NCBI GenBank assembly: GCA_031002005.1
Contig: CM061920.1
Location: forward strand, 111,466,095-111,530,094
Direction: 5' to 3'
DNA from: Vandiemenella viatica
Lineage: Eukaryota > Arthropoda > Insecta > Orthoptera > Morabidae
Length of the DNA stretch: 64,000 bases
The notes under the pieces were generated by a model that did not search any database, was not told the DNA's origin, and was given only the letters and a program-made list of their open reading frames with translations. The position numbers were made by a program, and so were the translations under genes. The number at the start of each line of letters is the position of its first letter. The stretch's first letter is position 1. Below are positions 1-11,990 of this stretch, piece by piece.

Positions 1-2550
1 AAAAACTATTGAAGAAAAATATGTAATTATTCTATACAGTATTATACCAGGAAATCATATTTTTCTGAAGACTCACATTAACAGTAAGTTACGAGTTTAA
101 AAATTATAGTAGGTAAAAAAAATCATTTACTGACAGCTAATCATTGGTTAGTGATTTGGTCATTCATTTTTGTCTTTACTTCAATATCAATAGAACAGTA
201 GCGAAATCCCAATGAACGATCATCTCAAAAGCATTGGCCAAAATTGTACTAAACAAAATTCACATTCCCCTTGCTGATATCGTTCCAGAGCGACGTGTGT
301 TCTTAGAAATAAAAAGGCCTATAATTAAAATAATATCAACTTTTACTCCATGCTTTTTTCTGTTAAAAGTACCTCCTTACCTCCTCCTTACTGCTTCATA
401 CTCTTTGAAAATTCATCACTGCAAATTATCTAGAAGTCAAAAACATCATGAGCAGTGTTCACTACCATACAGAATAACATAAGCACAATCAGAATAAGCA
501 TTGGATGCAAATACAAATAATATATTCGAACGATGGAAGGCAAGATTTAATGTGGTCACCAAATAAGAATCTAATGTTAACCGTTTCATGCTCTTTCACT
601 TCGTATGCACTATTAACATATGTGTGACCTGAGATGCGCAGTATGGTGGTTAGGAATTATGTATCTGTATCATCTGGGCATGCAATTACCGGGGCCTAAA
701 GAAGCCAGCCAACTGTAGATCGTCAACCACAGCGCTGTTGCTTAGAGATATCAACCGCAGAGTGGACGTATCGTAACGTGAGTGATAACTTCAGTATCAT
801 GTTAAAAAAATCCGGGGAATTAGTCGGCATTATTTTTGTATATGAAAAACAGCAAAGAACGGAATATTTTTTCATCATCCATTCGGTTGGTACATTTATG
901 AAACAATGCTGTGAACCTCCACCTATCTAGTTGTGGTAACAGACATTTCTTCCCCGAAGTAAGTAATTTCACTCAGAGATTGTTTCGTCACTATATTCAC
1001 TGGGAACGGTTTCAATAATAGGGAACTGAAATGTATCTTAGTGGAGATAACAAATTTCATCCTGAATGTGATTCAAAATACTTTCAAAATCCAATTTGAA
1101 ACTATTTTAAATTTTACCAAGTTCAGACTCCAAGAGTTTCAGTACACACACAATGAATTTACTACTTTTCCAGACATTAAGAAAAATTTTCCTGCAATGT
1201 TGTTTGAATAAGAATAAATGGATCTACGTTCTTCCTTCAGTAAATAAGAATATGCAGCAGAAACCATACTATAATTACATTGATTTTAATGTCATTTTGC
1301 CCTCCGTATCCAACCGTTATATCGAATGACAATTATATGACCTTCAACAACGTAGGTCTCTAGTAAGAAATATTTTTGTTTAGTAACCTGGAAATTTTAC
1401 TTTTCGACGATAGAGACAATTTCAAACTAACTACTGGTCCAGCCAGGAAATATCAGTGTATTATTACTGTGTCAAATACATCCACCATTATAAGAAACCA
1501 TATCGGATTTAGCATAATGAATATCCACTCTGCGCTTGAGCCGGAGTTGGCGGGGTATAACGGGATATTCAACCACTCTCTCCACTTGATTTTTGCAGCC
1601 GCCTGCTTCTTATCGTGCCATATGTCTTCACCACAATACGTGAATCACAATGCACTGTACCAGCTATCAGCTTAACATTTGACCTTTCTCTGTTGCTAGA
1701 GCTATCATGACTATCTTCGCTTAACAATCCTGTACTACTCAGTTTCACACGCAAAAATCAATTTCTTCCTGTATAAGCGTTTTTCCCGAGTATTGTTTCC
1801 GGAAACTCATCACTCCGCTAATTTTTTTAAGTCCTTCTATTATATTTCTGATTCTTCTATTATTTATATGTTTATATTTTTTATAAACCCACGCCTTGCT
1901 TCCATTAACTGTTGAACTCAGTATATACAGCTATGGGTTCTAACTCAGTGTTTGCTATCAAAAAGTTCCTGTGATTGAAGAAGAACATTTTTTCTAGAAT
2001 CTTCTTTAACATCTTAATTGTCTTGGATCGTCTTTTTTATAAATAATCAAGCTTCTACTTATTTCATATTTCTACTTCTGCTGTTCCTGCAGTAACTGCA
2101 CTTGAAAGGTACCGTATTTTAGAAGAAAATTCTGAAAAGTATCGATAAAGAAACGAAATAAAAATTATATACAGCTGGATGACTAAGAACAAGAATCGCC
2201 TCCAAATACGTAAAGATTGTATAATGTGGATGTTTCATAACGTGCGATGTAAATTACTGGTCATTGTGCCTCATTAATGCAAGCGAAGATCTTCCGGAAG
2301 GATGATTCCAAGACTTCCACTGATTCCAGAGCGAGAAAATAAACTTTTCAACAAAACTGTCCAAGCATAATTATGCAACAGTCCTCTTCCGAAGCTGACA
2401 ACAGACTGAGAGGATAAGAATAAGATATCCTTTCTCCACATCTGTTTTTGCAGTTGCAATACGCTGGTATATTTGAAGAGCTCAATATTGAAAGTTCTCA
2501 GTTAAATAATTTATTTTACCACTGAGTATTTTTCACTGTAGCCTCCATGC
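1..2550. other. No recognisable gene or repeat
   Basis: AT-rich sequence. Open frames are short, lack recognisable domains and look like chance. I see no transposon ends or SINE modules here. Confidence 0.5.
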
Positions 2551-2554
2551 CTTG

Positions 2555-2730
2555 TTAATCTGTTTATTTATTTTATTTAATGGCATTTAGCCGCTATGTG
2601 ATACTGATAGCTCCGGTGTTCGATAGAGTTTCTATAATAGATTGCTTCCATTAAATACAGAACAGGCCTAGGGAGGACTCGAGCCCGCGACCTCGACCAC
2701 GCGATCCCTTACACAGCCACGACAGGCACG
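2555..2730 (-). repeat. Possible tRNA-derived SINE remnant
   Basis: Read on the minus strand, a tRNA-like head (GGCTCGAGTCC as box B, preceded by a weak box A-like stretch) is followed by an AT-rich tail with TTTA repeats near 2560. It does not match the other SINE families of the window. Degraded, and the class is an inference. Confidence 0.3.
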
Positions 2731-2884
2731 GTTTGTTTACAGCAGACATCCAGTGAAGATAAAAGTAATTTTTTCTCCTGACACGCTGTTGAAGCATGTA
2801 GTATGTAATTTACAGAATCTAAAATCCACGTTTTCTTTCAGGTCCTCGACAGTAACATTTAAGGCAGTGTGGTCAACCCCACTG

Positions 2885-3130
2885 TAGAAACCCACCCCAG
2901 CAGTGAGTTTAAGCGGTTACAGTGAGCCTACGTGGTCGCTACGGACGCGCAGTTTCGAGGTGAACTAGAATCCCAGTCCTCTGGTCGGTGGTCACCGTGC
3001 AATGAGGTCGCTTCATAGATAAAACGAAGCCAAGGCGAGCGAACTCGACGACCCCGCGAGCGGCAAGTTCAGCCACGTGGAGCCCCGCGGCACCAAAACT
3101 GTGTCACCCCTCACGCCCGAACAGCGAGCG
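2885..3130. other. GC- and CpG-rich patch
   Basis: About 250 bp much richer in G+C and CpG than its surroundings. It holds no convincing open frame. It could be a CpG-rich promoter or first exon, or part of an unclassified element; nothing seen decides this. Confidence 0.35.
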
Positions 3131-3190
3131 CTGCCATCTCCTCTGTACACGAGCTAATCTTCATCATTTATACTACCTTCCTGCCTCTAC

Positions 3191-3381
3191 AAATCGATGA
3201 CATCGACGTGATTAGAGATAAACAGGACTGGGGAGTGGGGAACGTGCCCTTTTGAAGGAACCACCCTGCCATTTGCCTAATTAGATTTCAGGAAGTCATC
3301 GAAAACCGAAATCTGATGGTCGGATCGAACCCGCGTCCTTCAGAGTGCCAGGGTCCCTTGTAAACCGCTCAGCAACCAGGC
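3191..3381 (-). repeat. SINE-A copy (diverged)
   Basis: Minus-strand copy of the tRNA-derived SINE called SINE-A here. The 'ATCGAACCCGCGTCC' box B complement lies near 3333 and the body contains 'CTTTTGAAGGAACC'. The tail shows the family's 'GACATCGACG' signature at 3198. Strongly diverged, no clear target duplication. Confidence 0.6.
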
Positions 3382-3533
3382 TCTGTCAGAATCTTCCTCC
3401 ACAATCTGTTTCGAGTTCACTCCTCTTAGCTCTTGGCGCTCCTGTCCATGTTGATTGATCTGGCCCGTGGTCTACCGACAGATGTCCTCTCCTTCTAGGG
3501 CCATTTTCGGAATCCTCTTACATTCACTTTTTA

Positions 3534-3745
3534 TTTCTTTTATTTATGGCTTTACGCTCGTCGAGGTCATTAGAGACGGAAAAGGAACGGGAAGGAATGT
3601 GGCCATTGCCTTGTGAAAGAACCGTCCCGGTTTTCTCCTGGCGTGACTTAAAACCATATAAAACCGAAATGGGCGGATGGGGATTCGAACCAGCGTTACC
3701 CCCATGCGAGTCCAGAGTGTTAACGATCACCCGCCTCACATAGAT
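3534..3745 (-). repeat. SINE-A copy
   Basis: Minus-strand SINE-A. Reading plus, it starts with the tail complement (TTATGGCTTTACGC), continues through the body and ends in the tRNA-like head with 'GATTCGAACC' near 3681. The short open frames over it are by-products of the SINE, not genes. Confidence 0.75.
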
Positions 3746-5126
3746 AGGTAGCGCATAATATTGCAGGTCTCTCTTCTTCAGCATTTCCTACAGTGGTTCC
3801 ACGTTCAGTTTGTCTCTGACTTTTTCATTCCTGATGCTATCTTTAGTTGTGACATTTTCGATGTCGAATCTGCTGCCTGTACTCCGAATAAATCGCTTCT
3901 CGTCAATTTACAGGTTTCAGCACCAATTGCCAGTAGTTTATGGGTTTATTACAACAAAATCGCGGCACACTTACCTACGTTACTTCGGCAGAATCTAACT
4001 AAGCTTAACCAGGTGACTGATTTTCATTAGTTTTCTTGTTACATACCAAACATACTCTTCCGTTGTTGGCTGCCTGACATTTTGGATAAGAGAAACATTC
4101 TAACCATATAAGTTTCTTCTTCCGGAGTATTAGATGCTTTGGTAGATTGTTATTATTGAGAACCTAAAGTATCTCTTTGCTTCACGCCTTCATTCCAGAA
4201 TAATGTTTCTCGATTGGTTTTGCCGTTTTCTCGGCTTTTCCTTCAGATTATTCCGTCTATATTAGCCATAACTTTCAGCTGTAGAGGATTTTTAGTCCTT
4301 CAACGTCATTAATGAAACAATAACATTTTAATTGCTTTGAGAACCTGAGCCCTTTCTGTCTGAAAACTATCACAGTATTTATCTGTATTTGTGCTCAGCA
4401 TTCACACTTTTCTAAAGGATCCCTTCGTTCACCTGCATGAGTCGAGCCACACACTTATACTTATATTTTAGTCACAGGATTCTTTAGTTTCGTGAATGTT
4501 ATTATGTTGTTTTCCGGCTTTTCAGTATGGCCTCTTTAGTTATGGAGACGCGTTATCGTCTTGATACAGCTTATATCTGAACAAGGAACGGGCAACCTCC
4601 GCGGTTAGTTCGTGATTCACCTCTAGCGTTTGCTTTACTGCAAACGTGCAACAGTGTTTGGATGAGACTAAGAGGCACAAGTTATCAATAGTCAAAAGAT
4701 ATTGTTCTATGAAACCACGCCAGCATTCGCCTTAGGTGACTAAATTGGATTTGGGAATCATAATGACGATCGCAGCGGTCATCAAACTGAGGTCCTGTCG
4801 AAAGGAAGACGTTGTTTCAACAATTCTGTGATCATTGATGGATTTTTGAGACGAATCGTTTTAGTTTTAATATCTCTTGCCAAATGTTCTTTGTTGTTTT
4901 ATGAACTACAGTCTCTGCAGGTAATCGTTTTATAATAATTTTTACATTATCTTAAGTAGCAATTTCACCTGGATTTTCTGACCATTCAATTGTACTTTTC
5001 TTGTCGTTACATGCAAGTAAGTTTGTCTGCACTTATTGCAACGCTAGTCGGCTTTGACCCTACACTATAGAGCAATATTCCATGCGATGCCTCATTCATG
5101 CTACTGTACTGCTTTAAACATCTTTG
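3746..5126. other. No gene; possible SINE-B trace
   Basis: No convincing coding sequence. A stretch near 4720-4745 on the minus strand resembles the 'CCTAGACGAATGCTGG' core of SINE-B, too short and diverged to call. The 7-bp direct repeat that starts the flank of the next SINE lies at 5120-5126. Confidence 0.4.
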
Positions 5127-5368
5127 ACCGAGCATGATGGGTGAGTGGTAACGCTCTGTCCTCGTTTTCAGGATGACGCAGAATCGAATCCCCGTCCCGC
5201 AATCCAGATTTGTTTTTTTTAATGGCTTCCCCAAATCACAACAGGCTAATCCCAGACTGTTTCCTTTAAAAGACCATGGTAGAATTACTTGCCGTTCCTT
5301 GCCTCCAGACCTTTCCCGCCCCTAATGACATCGACGTCGAAGAGGCGTGAAGCAATAAACAAAAAAAA
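5127..5368 (+). repeat. SINE-A copy with probable target duplication
   Basis: Full-length plus-strand SINE-A: head with 'GAGCATGATGGGTGAGTGGT' and a box B variant (GAATCGAATCCC), body, 'CATCGACGTCGAAGAGGCG' tail and a short poly-A. ATCTTTG occurs at 5120-5126 and again at 5369-5375, consistent with a 7-bp or slightly longer target-site duplication. Confidence 0.8.
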
Positions 5369-6240
5369 ATCTTTGTATGGTCGACTTTAAGTTTAACAGC
5401 ATTTCTAACTGATTTTTTTCAACTCTTACTGTGGAATAGTACCAGAATATAAATTTTGATCGTTGTAAATGAAATGTGATCGTAGGTTTTAAATGAATTT
5501 GGCTGCAGTTCGTCAAATCTCTCGTTTCAACAGAGACCTGAATATGATTTATTTCATACACTGGTTTTGTACATCGAATGCTAAATGAGTTTTATTAAAT
5601 TTTCGTTGAAACCTCAGTCAGAAGATTCCGATAGAAGTTTAGCTGATTGTTGGAGTGGCTCTTTTAAGTCGTCTTCTAACCGAAATTTAAATTCCATTTC
5701 AGCCATACAAATTTCGGATTTACATGGCTTTCCAACTCGAGTAACACGCCGAGATCGTTTCATTATAAATTCCACAACTGTTAACGTCCTGGAAACTCGA
5801 CACCGTCCAGTTCGGTAATAACATAAAATACACCATATCGGTGTTTTGTTGCTTTTTCTGTTTCCACGGAAAAGATTATTCTCAGGTACCCAATCAGTGA
5901 ATCGATAGTAAGTGAAAGAAATAGGGGAGACATGTTTTCGCTTTCCTCTCGCAGTGTACTATGAGAGTTAGGTATGCGGGTCTTGCTTCCTGCATGAGGG
6001 GGGTCGCTCTTCCGGTTGACCAAGGACAGCAGCAGCGGAGTCAGCTGAGCCACGCGACCTTGCCTGAGGCCACTGAGTCGCTGCACTCTCACACTACATC
6101 GCTCGCTTCAAAGCAACAGACGACAGTCCACTTTCTGACATTACCTACTTCGTGCCGCACAGATCTCAGAGAACGACGTATTGCTGAAGAGGCAATTTCA
6201 GTAAGAACGGCGTATGCTTGAAATGAAGTCATCACGGGTA
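5369..6240. other. No recognisable gene
   Basis: Several frames of 60-100 codons on both strands, none with a recognisable domain. The segment 5960-6200 is moderately GC-rich. Sequence from about 6225 belongs to the repeat that carries the hammerhead-like motif. Confidence 0.4.
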
Positions 6241-6270
6241 TACCGCCAGATAGTGATTTGAAAACACGAT

Positions 6271-6302
6271 ATTTCAACGACTAGCTCCGTCGTCTTCATC
6301 AG
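6271..6302 (-). ncRNA. Hammerhead ribozyme-like motif, copy 1
   Basis: On the minus strand the order is CTGATGA (6302-6296), an extra A, a hairpin GACGAC/GTCGTT with a 7-nt loop, then GAAAT (6275-6271). This is the conserved core plus stem II of a hammerhead ribozyme. A short AUA/UAU helix and a UAUC at about 6255-6249 could give part of stem III and the cleavage site. I could not find a convincing stem I. Hammerheads are known in Penelope-like retroelements and retrozymes; membership here is inference. Copy 2 lies at 28952-28983. Confidence 0.4.
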
Positions 6303-6788
6303 GTTTCGAGACGTCTGACCGTCGGATACTGTATCCGGATTTTTGCAATCATCAGGATCAACATTTGTCAGGTCATCAAAGTTCGTTTCGCAAAATACTT
6401 CATAATGAAACAAGGACCTCTAATACAAAGCTTTTACAATTCAATAGCAGATGGGTTTTCATGATTGTACCGTCAAGGTTTAAGTTCTGAAAATATAATT
6501 TCGCAGTAAAACATTCACTAGTAGCAACTGATGATCACAGTACGTTCACAACCTGTCATTTATCGTATCAAGTCATACTGAACATTTAGGGTTTCTATTA
6601 CAGTTTGGTTACAGATTTTTGTGCATTACGTTGTTTACCATTTCATAAATATTGTTGACGTAAATGGAGTCCATAAAATGGTCTCAAGAGTTGCTTATTT
6701 TATTCTAAATATAATAATTAATAAAAATATTGATTAGAACCCACAGTACAACCTGCCATCAAAGAATTTAAAAAAGCTTTATTCTGTC

Positions 6789-7010
6789 TTGTTTTTTTTT
6801 ATGACTTTACATCTCGTCGAAGTCGAGATCATTAGAAACGGGAAAGGTCTGGGGAAAAGGAACGGGAAGGAATTCGGCCAAGACCTTTTGAAGGAAGCAT
6901 CCCGACATTCATCTGGAGTAATTTGGGGAAACCATGAAAAACCAAAATCTGTATGCCCGGACGGGGATTCGAACCCGCATCCTCCGAATGCGAGGCAACA
7001 CCATGCACGG
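6789..7010 (-). repeat. SINE-A copy
   Basis: Minus-strand SINE-A with T-run (tail complement) at 6790-6800, 'CTCGTCGAAGTCGAGATCATTAGA' signature, body, and 'GGGGATTCGAACCCGCATCC' head near 6962. The head is shortened beyond 7010. No clear target duplication. Confidence 0.8.
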
Positions 7011-9970
7011 ATGTTTCTTGTTATTAGGACCGTTCTTTTTGAACTGATTAATTGAAAACAGTTTGCTAATTGAAATTTTGTCGGTAAACAATTCCATACA
7101 AAGAGCGAGTCACTCAAAGCATTGGTGCAAGCGTGGAAAATAAAGAACATCCAAAAACATTTCATGAAGAGACTCGCAGGATCTGACGTAAGAAAACATA
7201 TACGTTGCTCATAAGACCAAAAAATTAAAAATAAAAATACATTGACTGCAACGCTGTGGACCCAATATATCTCTTAGCATACCTTACTAGCCTAGAACAA
7301 GGCCGCACAACTTGGTGTCTACGTAGCCTAGAGCATATTCGAAATAAATAAATAAATACTTCATTAAATAATCCCAATAATACCTTAATCTGCACTGGAA
7401 AATATTCGAGGCTCTCCGTATCTTAGGTGTGCCCAACAAATGGTGGGAAGACGTACCAGTGACATCAAATGTAAGCTGTATCAACCTCATTGATCAAGTC
7501 AAGACATATAAAACTGTGAACATCTTAAATTAATTTACTTGTAATATGGTAAAAACAAAATGAATGAAGTAAGCACCTGCGTTCATCACTTCTTAAGCAA
7601 GTAAAATAATGGCTGTACAATCTAATAGCTGCAGGTATTCCTATTTTAATGTAATAGAGAGAATTTTTATTTAATTTTTTATATTTATAATAATTTTTTA
7701 TTTCGTTCCTTTTAGTTGATTGCAAGATATATTTATTATAGAAGTTGAGTATAAATGAATGATATGCTAAATGTTATGAACGTTACAAGTTTTTGAAACA
7801 TATTAGTTGATCTTAACAATTTTGGTTACGTGGCCTATCTATTAGTTTCCAAGGTTCAAGTACGCTAGTAGCTAAGTCGTCGAGAGATGTAACTGATCTC
7901 AAAGCCAATAAACTTAACCTTTTGCCAATACATTTCTACTTGGGTCAACAAAATTTCTTTCTCACCAGCAATCAGACATTTTTGCCCTCTGGAGTACAAA
8001 TCGAACAAAGAATATTTGTTACTAACTCTTATTAACGCCAATGCAATATTTGTCACACACGTAATCATTCTTTATTCATATTTTAAAAAGAAATGTTCAT
8101 CCCTTTAAACCAATATAGGATAATTTACTACCAGAAATTCGGTGGTGACACTTGGCGTTTACAAGACCTCTAAGATATCAGATACTATATATAATATATA
8201 TATTTTGGTACTATATGTATTGGAACAATGCAGCAGCTTTTCAGTAGCAAAATATGCTGACATAACAGACAATTTTATCACTAAAACGATAACGAGACTG
8301 GACCTCATAGCTGGTATGTGTATCCTCATCTGTTCAGTTCAAACAAAACGAGACGAATAATGGCTCCCGATAGCGAGTTTTCGGTGCATATTCCTACTGT
8401 CTTGGAGGCAGAAAGATGGAGCACACTATCTGTTGGACGTGACCGTGTATTCGCACTGCCACTGCTTGTACGGGGAAGGTGAGAGAAATAGGTTCGGAAT
8501 GGACGGTGTCTTGGAGTAACACAGCCACTCCCCTCTACGCTCGATCACTCTAGGTGTAGCCTTATTATATAGGTCTTGTCACTGGGTGCTGCGTATGTCT
8601 AAAATGTGTCCCCTTATTTAATATTCTAGATCTTTCTTCACTTTTCTCATGAGCGCACAAGGAAAAACTTCGTCTAATGTTTTTACTAATTTTTTTAAAT
8701 TTATCGGTAGTTCCTTGTAGTATAGAAAGTTTCATATCTAAAGTCAGAAAAAATGGAATTTCAGAGAAAACGTGCACAGAACAGTAGGTACGTATCTGGA
8801 CGCTCTTTTGCTCGAAAGTAGCTCTACCTATCCAGAAGCGAAAAAAATAAAATAAATAAATAAATAAAAAGTAAAAAATAATTTCAACGAAGTTTTGGAA
8901 ACAATAACAAAACAACAAAAGTCCTAATTTTGAAGGGACGTGCACAGTATCCCAGCGCACGCTTACGAATTGCAAGCAACTTCCGCTCACTTTGCTGCGA
9001 GGTCTCAAGATCCAACACATTCCACACGTCACTTCCAAATTCGTCTCCTTTATTTAACTTAAAACTAAACTAACATATTTAAAATAATACCTAACTCAAT
9101 AGGATTAAATATTGTTTTGGATTCTGCCGTGATATTTTGCAACATATTGTGAGTCGTATCGGAATTATAGTAAAACTATGTAGCCTATAGCACATGTGGC
9201 ATCAAGATGAATCCAACTACACCTCATACATCGTAATCCATCAAGCCGATTAGATTACAGGGGGGAATAAAAAAAACAACATATATTCATACTTGTGGAA
9301 ACCCCCATCTGGTAGTTGGGTAATGAAGCGGCTCCAAGAAACCAAAAAAGTAACAAATGAAATATTCTTAATCGAAAAAGAAGAATCATCTATGGTAGTA
9401 TGCCGAGTGTGAGAAAGCTTTAAAGAAAAGTTCCGAAGCTCCAAATAGCGACTACAATGAAACAAGTAATCGAGACCTTCAGAAAGGCCAAACTGAAATT
9501 TGTAAAATCCCAACTGAAACAGTTAGAGACAAACAACACCCGAACGGACACGATCGAGCCAAAGAATCAAAGAGTCCTGGAGAAAAAGAAAGCGTCTACA
9601 AAATTAAGAAAGTTATGTAATCGCGGCGCACATGATCTAATTATTATTATTAAGAGTATTGCTAGTATTTTATTCGCGTCCTCTTAATATCCTGGTAAAA
9701 GCTTTGTCAAAGTTATAGCGCATTCCCCCTGTGACGTGTCTTCAAATGTGATTCCAGGTACAGAGCATTCCTACTAGGCGAAACGTGATTTCCACTCGAT
9801 CCGTAATTAGACGCCTTAACACTCAGCTACAGGACACCTCATTTCATCCATGAAGCTTCCTTATCATTATTTTATTCAGGCTCAGAATTGAGACGTAAAT
9901 AAAATTATTAATTGTGGAAACATTTCATTAAGTATAACTCCGTTGTCTATAGTCTATAGTCTATAGAAGA
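7011..9970. other. No recognisable gene; AT-rich
   Basis: The longest open frame of this part (8565-9038, minus, 157 codons) is rich in Phe, Leu and Tyr runs and shows no domain. A (TAAA)n microsatellite lies at about 8846-8872. I see no transposon ends. Confidence 0.45.
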
Positions 9971-10275
9971 CTATACAGGGTGAGTCAAAAGTCGCAGTAC
10001 ACCCTTTTATTTCAAAAACTCTGCAGGAATTGGGAAACCTGAATATTCCAGTAAGGTATTGGTGAGGTGGTCTATCTTTTACGGTATGTACCGAACATGG
10101 GCGCCATCTTGAAATCGGCCATCTTGAATCTAAGTCAATTTTTTTAAATGGAAAGGGGGTCGTGTGACACATCAAATAACATCAGAATTTTCTCACAAGT
10201 TCATTCCTGTAAACAGATTTGAAATAGCAGTTGCGGTTCAAAAGTTACGTAACTTTTTTGTTGCAGATAACTGAA

Positions 10276-10345
10276 GATGGCTTTGACCAAGGAGGAGAGA
10301 ATTGAAATCATTTTGATGTCTGGAGAACGAAGTTTCCGTGCATAG
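10276..10345 (+). pseudogene. Duplicated transposase N-terminus in the left arm
   Basis: The left arm repeats, on the plus strand, the first ~22 codons of the same transposase starting at ATG 10276. A one-base loss near 10341 (GTGCATAG against GTGTCATAG in the right arm) puts a stop right after it. This is direct evidence that the arms contain coding sequence and are not ordinary short mariner termini. Confidence 0.8.
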
Positions 10346-10375
10346 CTGCAGATTTTAACAACCGTGGTTGTGACG

Positions 10376-10839
10376 GTTAACTTCACCACTGACATAAAAG
10401 TTTGCCTCATCACTGAACAAGATGCTTTGTGCAAAAGAGGGATCCTCTAAGGCCCACGTGCAAAACTGTCTGGGTCATCCTCTGCTAGGTGCTGGAGTAA
10501 CGGAATCTTGAATGGATACCATCGATGGGCATGAAGGATTCGTATGATCGATGACTGGCTGATTCCACATTCTGCTGACAAACGTCGTGGGCGCTTCACG
10601 AAGGACGCCAAAACCATTGTTGAGGTTGTCTCGTCAGTAGCACTTTTTGGACGGCCACTCCGTGCCTTGTCAGCCACAGTCCCAGTTTCTCAGAATTTGG
10701 AAATTAAGCACCTGACAGTGTTGTGTGAAATTGGAGGTCTTTCTGCGTGCCGGTTGTTAAAATCTGCAGCTATGACACGGAAACTTCGTTTTCCAGACAT
10801 CAAAATGATTTCAATTCTCTCCTCCTTGGTCAAAGCCAT
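10376..10839 (-). pseudogene. Truncated mariner-like transposase
   Basis: Minus strand, ATG at 10839. The N-terminus begins MALTKEERIEIILMSG, a helix-turn-helix start common in insect mariner-like proteins (a DUF4817-type domain, from memory). It continues through 'GRPKSATDE', an HTH-like 'RRLSAECGISQSSIIRIL' and 'EDDP', and ends near 10390 with a frame holding 'SDEANFYVSGEVNRHNHG', which matches the region around the first catalytic acids. In-frame stops and shifts interrupt it (near 10690 and 10447). The rest of the catalytic domain is missing; the sequence jumps into the inverted left arm. Confidence 0.8.
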
Positions 10840-11142
10840 CTTCAGTTATCTGCAACAAAAAAGCTATGTAACTTTTGAACCGCAACTGCTATTTCAAATC
10901 TGTTTACAGGAATGAACTTGTGAGAAAATTCTGATGTTATTTGATGTGTCACACGACCCCCTTTCCATTTAAAAAAATTGACTTAGATTCAAGATGGCCG
11001 ATTTCAAGATGGCGCCCATGTTCGGTACATACCGTAAAAGATAGACCACCTCACCAATACCTTACTGGAATATTCAGGTTTCCCAATTCCTGCAGAGTTT
11101 TTGAAATAAAAGGGTGTACTGCGACTTTTGACTCACCCTGTA

Positions 11143-11609
11143 GTTAAGTTGCTATAAATCTATATAAGATTCAGATGAGTGGCTGGATTACTGTTGAATC
11201 AAGTTCAGGGATTTTGCGTGTTACGTTTTCAAAACGGAGTAGGAAAATAGTAGGAGTGACTTTCTCCAGGTCGAAAATTCTTCAGAGAACAGTGGATTCC
11301 TTCTCGAGAGATAGCAAATGTACGCCCGTCCGTTAGGTGGGTTGGTTCCAGCACTGTGATGGTGTACGGTGCCTTACATGTGATTAGCTAGTTCAAGTCC
11401 TAGTGGAAAAAGGTTTCATCTATTAAACTGTAAGTAGCTAGTGATAGAAGACATCTTAACCAATACCCAAATACAAAGATCAAATAACATTATTATATAC
11501 GTATATACATGTGTATATACGTTTTCATAGAGCACTAAAGGTGTCTTAAATAAAGACGATACGCCTTGGTCATAAAAAGCATTTGTTTTAGTTGCAAGAC
11601 GGAAGAATT
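11143..11609. other. No recognisable feature
   Basis: AT-rich with TATA/TACA-rich microsatellite-like sequence around 11490-11525. No gene seen. Confidence 0.45.
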
Positions 11610-11990
11610 ACAAAAAGTAGATACCGGATAGTATGTTTGAGTCCTGGGCTAAATCCCAAAACTTTCCACTGTGCGTTTGGAATGAGGCAATACGACACTA
11701 TTGATGCTGATTCGTCCGTCGGATGGGAAGTAAACCTGGCGGTCCCCATAGGTGTCCTTCGGAAAATTAGACCTGACGCCGGGTTTCACCCTATTCCTTC
11801 TTCCACCTTTCATCCATTTCAAAACACAAACAACACACTAAAATCATACGCACAGAAAAAATATACACGTAAATATACTTCCATCACTATAGATGGCAAG
11901 AGATAGCCACCCTAGTCTGTTTCCCAAGATAATGTCCAACCTAACCATCGAGCAGAAAAAGAAGAAGCCTATTGTAATAATATTTTTTTC
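11610..11990 (+). repeat. SINE-like repeat G
   Basis: A tRNA-like 'GTTTGAGTCCTGGGC' near 11636 is followed by modules I recognise from widespread arthropod repeats: 'TCGTCCGTCGGATGGGAAG' at 11711, 'CCTGGCGGTCCC' and 'CGCCGGGTTTCACCCTATTC'. It ends in an A-rich stretch near 11960-11990. Only copy in this window. The frame at 11592-11906 is incidental. Confidence 0.55.

Larger units (their letters stand above)
9976..11140 (-). mobile_element. Mariner-family foldback element with TA target duplication
   Basis: The element starts CAGGGTGAGTCAAAAG at 9976 and ends with its exact complement at 11140, flanked by TA at 9974-9975 and 11141-11142, as expected for Tc1/mariner. The arms are about 395 bp long (9976-10370 and 10747-11140) and nearly identical; I see only a few substitutions and one indel. 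A ~375-bp unique core lies between them. Both arms include the start of the transposase frame, so the right end, with the N-terminal coding sequence, has been duplicated in inverted order over the left end. Near-identity of the arms suggests a recent event or gene conversion. It cannot encode a full transposase. Confidence 0.85.

Noticed and set aside
4640..4800. SINE-B copy on the minus strand
   Set aside because: Only a short core resembles the family; flanking modules do not follow in order.
8565..9038. Longest open frame outside repeats (157 codons, minus)
   Set aside because: Low-complexity Phe/Leu/Tyr/Ile stretches over an AT-rich microsatellite, no domain, no supporting signals.
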